Shown here piece by piece: positions 54,676 through 55,524 of a DNA stretch of 55,524 nt. A program made the translations under genes and the position numbers. Position 1 is the first letter of the stretch; each line of letters begins with the position of its first letter. Source of the DNA: Myxacorys chilensis ATA2-1-KO14 (lineage in GTDB: Bacteria; Cyanobacteriota; Cyanobacteriia; Leptolyngbyales; Leptolyngbyaceae); NCBI GenBank assembly GCA_019359275.1, contig JAHHHP010000036.1, positions 1 to 55,524 on the forward strand, given 5' to 3'. The notes below the pieces were generated by a model. It did not search any database. It was given only the letters and a program-made list of their open reading frames with translations, and was not told the DNA's origin.

Positions 54676-55402
54676 ACCGATTAATGCCCTTTTGATTGCT
54701 GGAACCGATACCAATGTGGGTAAGACGGTGTTGACCTCTGCGTTAGCCGCCTATTGGCAAATTTACTGCGCTCCGCACACGCTAGGGATGATGAAACCCT
54801 TTCAGACGGGAATGGGCGATCGCGAACACTATTTGCGATTGTTCAACTTAGATCAATCCCCAGAGGAACTAAATCCTGTTCATTTTGCAGCGCCCTTAGC
54901 GCCCCCGCTGGCTGCCGATCGCGAGGGAAAACGAGTCCAACCTGAACTGGCATGGCAAGCGTTTGAAGCACTGCGATCGCGGCGAGACTTTGTTTTAGTA
55001 GAAGCCTTGGGCGGGCTGGGATCGCCGATTACTCACGAAACAACCGTCGCAGATTTAGCTTGGGATTGGCAGTTGCCTGTGGTGCTGGTTGTTCCGGTGA
55101 AATTAGGTGCGATCGGGCAAGCGGTAGCAAACGTAGCGCTGGCGCGTCAGTCTCGCCTGCATCTTAAAGGGATTGTACTGAGTTGCGTTCAGCCTTGCTC
55201 AGACGACGAGATAGAACAGTGGGCATCAGCAAGTCTGATTCAATCGTTGACTGGCATTCCGGTGCTAGGATCGATTCCTCACTTGGCAGATGGGTGGGAT
55301 GCAGTTGAGATTGCGCCCAGCGATGCTCGTACCAAATTAGCTCAAGTTGCGTCTCATTTAGAACTAGAACGGCTGATGCCGCTTGTGTATGAATCGCTGT
55401 AG
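54665..55402 (+). CDS. bioD: ATP-dependent dethiobiotin synthetase
   Basis: 245 residues. Forms the ureido ring of dethiobiotin. LLIAGTDTNVGKTVLTSALA (P-loop), MKPFQTGMG (substrate Lys), VEALGGLGSPITHETTVADL and PVVLVVPVKLGAIGQAV match BioD; ALGGLGSP departs slightly from the canonical E-G-A-G-G. Start lies inside the kinase stop region. No other biotin gene nearby. Confidence 0.9.
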   Translation: MFSKPINALLIAGTDTNVGKTVLTSALAAYWQIYCAPHTLGMMKPFQTGMGDREHYLRLFNLDQSPEELNPVHFAAPLAPPLAADREGKRVQPELAWQAFEALRSRRDFVLVEALGGLGSPITHETTVADLAWDWQLPVVLVVPVKLGAIGQAVANVALARQSRLHLKGIVLSCVQPCSDDEIEQWASASLIQSLTGIPVLGSIPHLADGWDAVEIAPSDARTKLAQVASHLELERLMPLVYESL

Positions 55403-55524
55403 TTATCCAAGTTGCGGGTTAAGTTGAGAGAACAGAAGAAAACAACCGCAAGCCACGCGAATTGCACCGCACCTGTGTTCACGACTACGGCATAGTGAAT
55501 CAGGAACCGGGGTCGTCAACTGAT

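Noticed and set aside
55403..55524. Possible gene start at the right edge (GTG near 55494)
   Set aside because: Only about ten codons are visible and no ribosome site is seen.

Overview
The window is a piece of a cyanobacterial chromosome. Direct indications are the many HIP1 octamers (GCGATCGC), a ferrochelatase with a chlorophyll-binding tail, a plastoquinone-type prenyltransferase, an rbp-rpsU pair with a glycine-rich RRM protein, a 428-residue GdhA and a CyRepA-type replication protein. Housekeeping genes (argJ, hemH, aroE, minDE, bioD, two rpsU, two tRNAs) show it is chromosomal rather than a plasmid. Gene content and repeats suggest a Leptolyngbya-like filamentous cyanobacterium; the genus is inference only.

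Layout. 1-12.6 kb is mostly core: a partial membrane/helical-repeat protein, Ppx/GppA, UbiA-type prenyltransferase, a PIN toxin-antitoxin pair, gdhA, hemH, a conserved tyrosine-recombinase-like protein, a methyltransferase and argJ. 12.8-18.0 kb is a plasmid-type replication module inside the chromosome: a CyRepA1-like protein and a divergent Rep-like protein flank about 950 bp holding seven iterons. 18.0-28.6 kb has rpsU and rbp, an MDR oxidoreductase, a large hybrid histidine kinase with a 21-bp minisatellite in its ATPase domain, a PAS-REC regulator and an APC-type transporter.

29.1-45.8 kb is a 16.7-kb integrative element in a tRNA-Thr(GGT) gene. A 58-bp exact direct repeat (3' part of the tRNA) bounds it. 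Paired TCTACCA motifs with identical 11-bp spacing lie just inside both ends, and an integrase, an excisionase-like protein and a primase-like protein sit at the tRNA end. Cargo: a long prokaryotic Argonaute with a complete DEDD tetrad, an AIM24-family protein, a secreted SH3-like protein, two overlapping tyrosine recombinases with internal zinc ribbons, a stump of HsdR, a PD-(D/E)XK protein, HsdM, MntA-HepT, a frameshifted HsdS and a ParDE-like pair. It reads as a mobile defence island whose type I restriction system has been broken and rebuilt by cassette insertions.

45.8-55.5 kb returns to core: tRNA-Thr and tRNA-Tyr separated by a perfect 23-bp hairpin, NAD(P)HX repair enzyme, a dynamin-like/DUF697-type GTPase, a second rpsU, minD-minE-aroE (no minC here), a membrane Ser/Thr kinase and bioD.

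The two most notable systems are the chromosomal iteron origin and the Argonaute island with its zinc-ribbon recombinase pair.
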